DNA of 64,000 bases from assembly GCA_947652115.1 (NCBI GenBank), contig OX393573.1, forward strand, positions 170,001 to 234,000, read 5' to 3'. Origin of the DNA: Blastomussa wellsi. Its lineage: Eukaryota; Cnidaria; Anthozoa; Scleractinia; Plerogyridae. Of the stretch, positions 63,234 through 64,000 are shown in pieces; within the stretch, counting starts at the first letter, position 1, and each line of letters begins with the position of its first letter. A program made the position numbers and the translations under genes. The notes under the pieces are model-generated. The model saw nothing but the letters and a program-made list of their open reading frames with translations, did no database searches and had not been told where the DNA came from.

Positions 63234-64000
63234 GTAAGGATAATAAAGCTGGATATATCATAAATATATAAAAAATCTGTTTACAATCGTCCTTGATCGA
63301 CTTTGATATCACCCTAAAACTACTCAGAATTGTAGATTAGTGATATGCGGTTCTTGTTTAGTGCCAATTTGTCTGAAAACGAGAATTTTTGGCATTGTTT
63401 TCAATGCCGTGTGACCGAGCTTCGAGAGGAGGGAAGCGTTATGGCGCTGGACGAAAGCTTCCATTCTCCTGGAAAAGTTCGGAAAATCGGAGAGACGCTA
63501 AAAAAGGAGCCAACAACATAGTAGGTTTACGTAAAGAAATCGATTCACTAGACTTGAAAGAGGCTGAAAGCTGATCGTGTTCTTCAACACGAGTGAAACT
63601 GACCTTTTATGCTTTGGTTTTACAAGTGTCTTCCACAGTCTTTGGGAATGCTGTCTGGTTTTTTCTGCCCAGGAATACTAGGCTATAAGAATGATACCAG
63701 TATGATATTATTTCTTTTCCCAGTGGAAAACAACAAAAGAAAACTGCCATCAGCTTTTGATGACCCGTGTTTGATATGAACAATACTTGAGATTCACCCA
63801 AGACATTTAGCAGATTTAGGCTTGTTTTGAACCATAGTCTTACTGTGGCCTTGTTCTTGTATGGCTTTTGCTGTGTTTTGTAGATATACTAGTCAGTACT
63901 GTTTTTGTCTGCCATTTTACATGAATAGCCTACACGCTTCTTCCCTGACTTGGTCGAACAAGTTGACTTGCATGCAATGACAATTCAGCTCTTCCAGTAA
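63234..64000. other. Intron of the hnRNP gene, no feature recognised
   Basis: Sequence after the splice donor at 63234. No further exon that continues RRM2 is visible up to the window edge. Confidence 0.5.

Overview
The window is animal nuclear DNA, most likely from an anthozoan cnidarian and probably a stony coral. Its genes have short exons in AT-rich introns, many small foldback (MITE-like) transposons, and host proteins close to human orthologues. Host content is four split genes. An RNA helicase of the DDX21/DDX50 type (+, 605-11619, 5' end outside the window) faces tail-to-tail a BLOC1S2 gene (-, 20158-12700). An RNF181 RING-type ubiquitin ligase follows (-, 26989-21472). The 5' part of an hnRNP A/B/D-type two-RRM protein lies at the right edge (+, 57629-63233). 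The long stretch from 27 to 57.6 kb holds no host gene that I can recognise; it is filled with transposons.

The main object is a complete-ended Polinton/Maverick (adintovirus-like) provirus at 32095-44905. It starts and ends with AGTAGTATAGG terminal inverted repeats and is bounded on both sides by the 6-bp direct repeat CTTCCC. On the + strand it carries a DDE integrase with a chromodomain, two tandem minor-capsid (penton-like) paralogues, a small pX-like protein, a basic protein, the double-jelly-roll major capsid protein, an adenain-like cysteine protease, a packaging ATPase, a 67-residue protein, a two-membrane-segment protein, two more small basic proteins, a phospholipase A2-motif protein and two orphan genes. 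Its DNA polymerase B, on the - strand, is reduced to the two ends of the gene; the middle is replaced by a mosaic of inverted pieces of its own capsid and ATPase genes. Several genes carry frameshifts, so this copy is dead, but the penton-2 and ATPase genes remain open. Many neighbouring genes are joined by ATGA or TGATG stop/start overlaps, which is unusual for a eukaryotic element.

A second, unrelated Polinton-type fragment (13880-19168) sits in intron 1 of BLOC1S2. It has only a protein-primed type B DNA polymerase, broken in the palm domain and flanked by long inverted arms, so that the polymerase N-terminus is present twice in opposite orientation. Each arm has an outward-facing TATA box followed by a splice donor. 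An assembly gap of 200 Ns inside it is flanked by an exact 177-bp duplication and looks like an unmerged contig overlap.

Other content: tandem repeats with units of 57, 41 and about 72 bp, a dozen MITE-like foldback elements, tRNA-derived SINE pieces, LINE reverse-transcriptase remnants and a hAT transposase remnant. All exon boundaries were placed by eye from splice consensus, frame and similarity to remembered families; none was tested by alignment.
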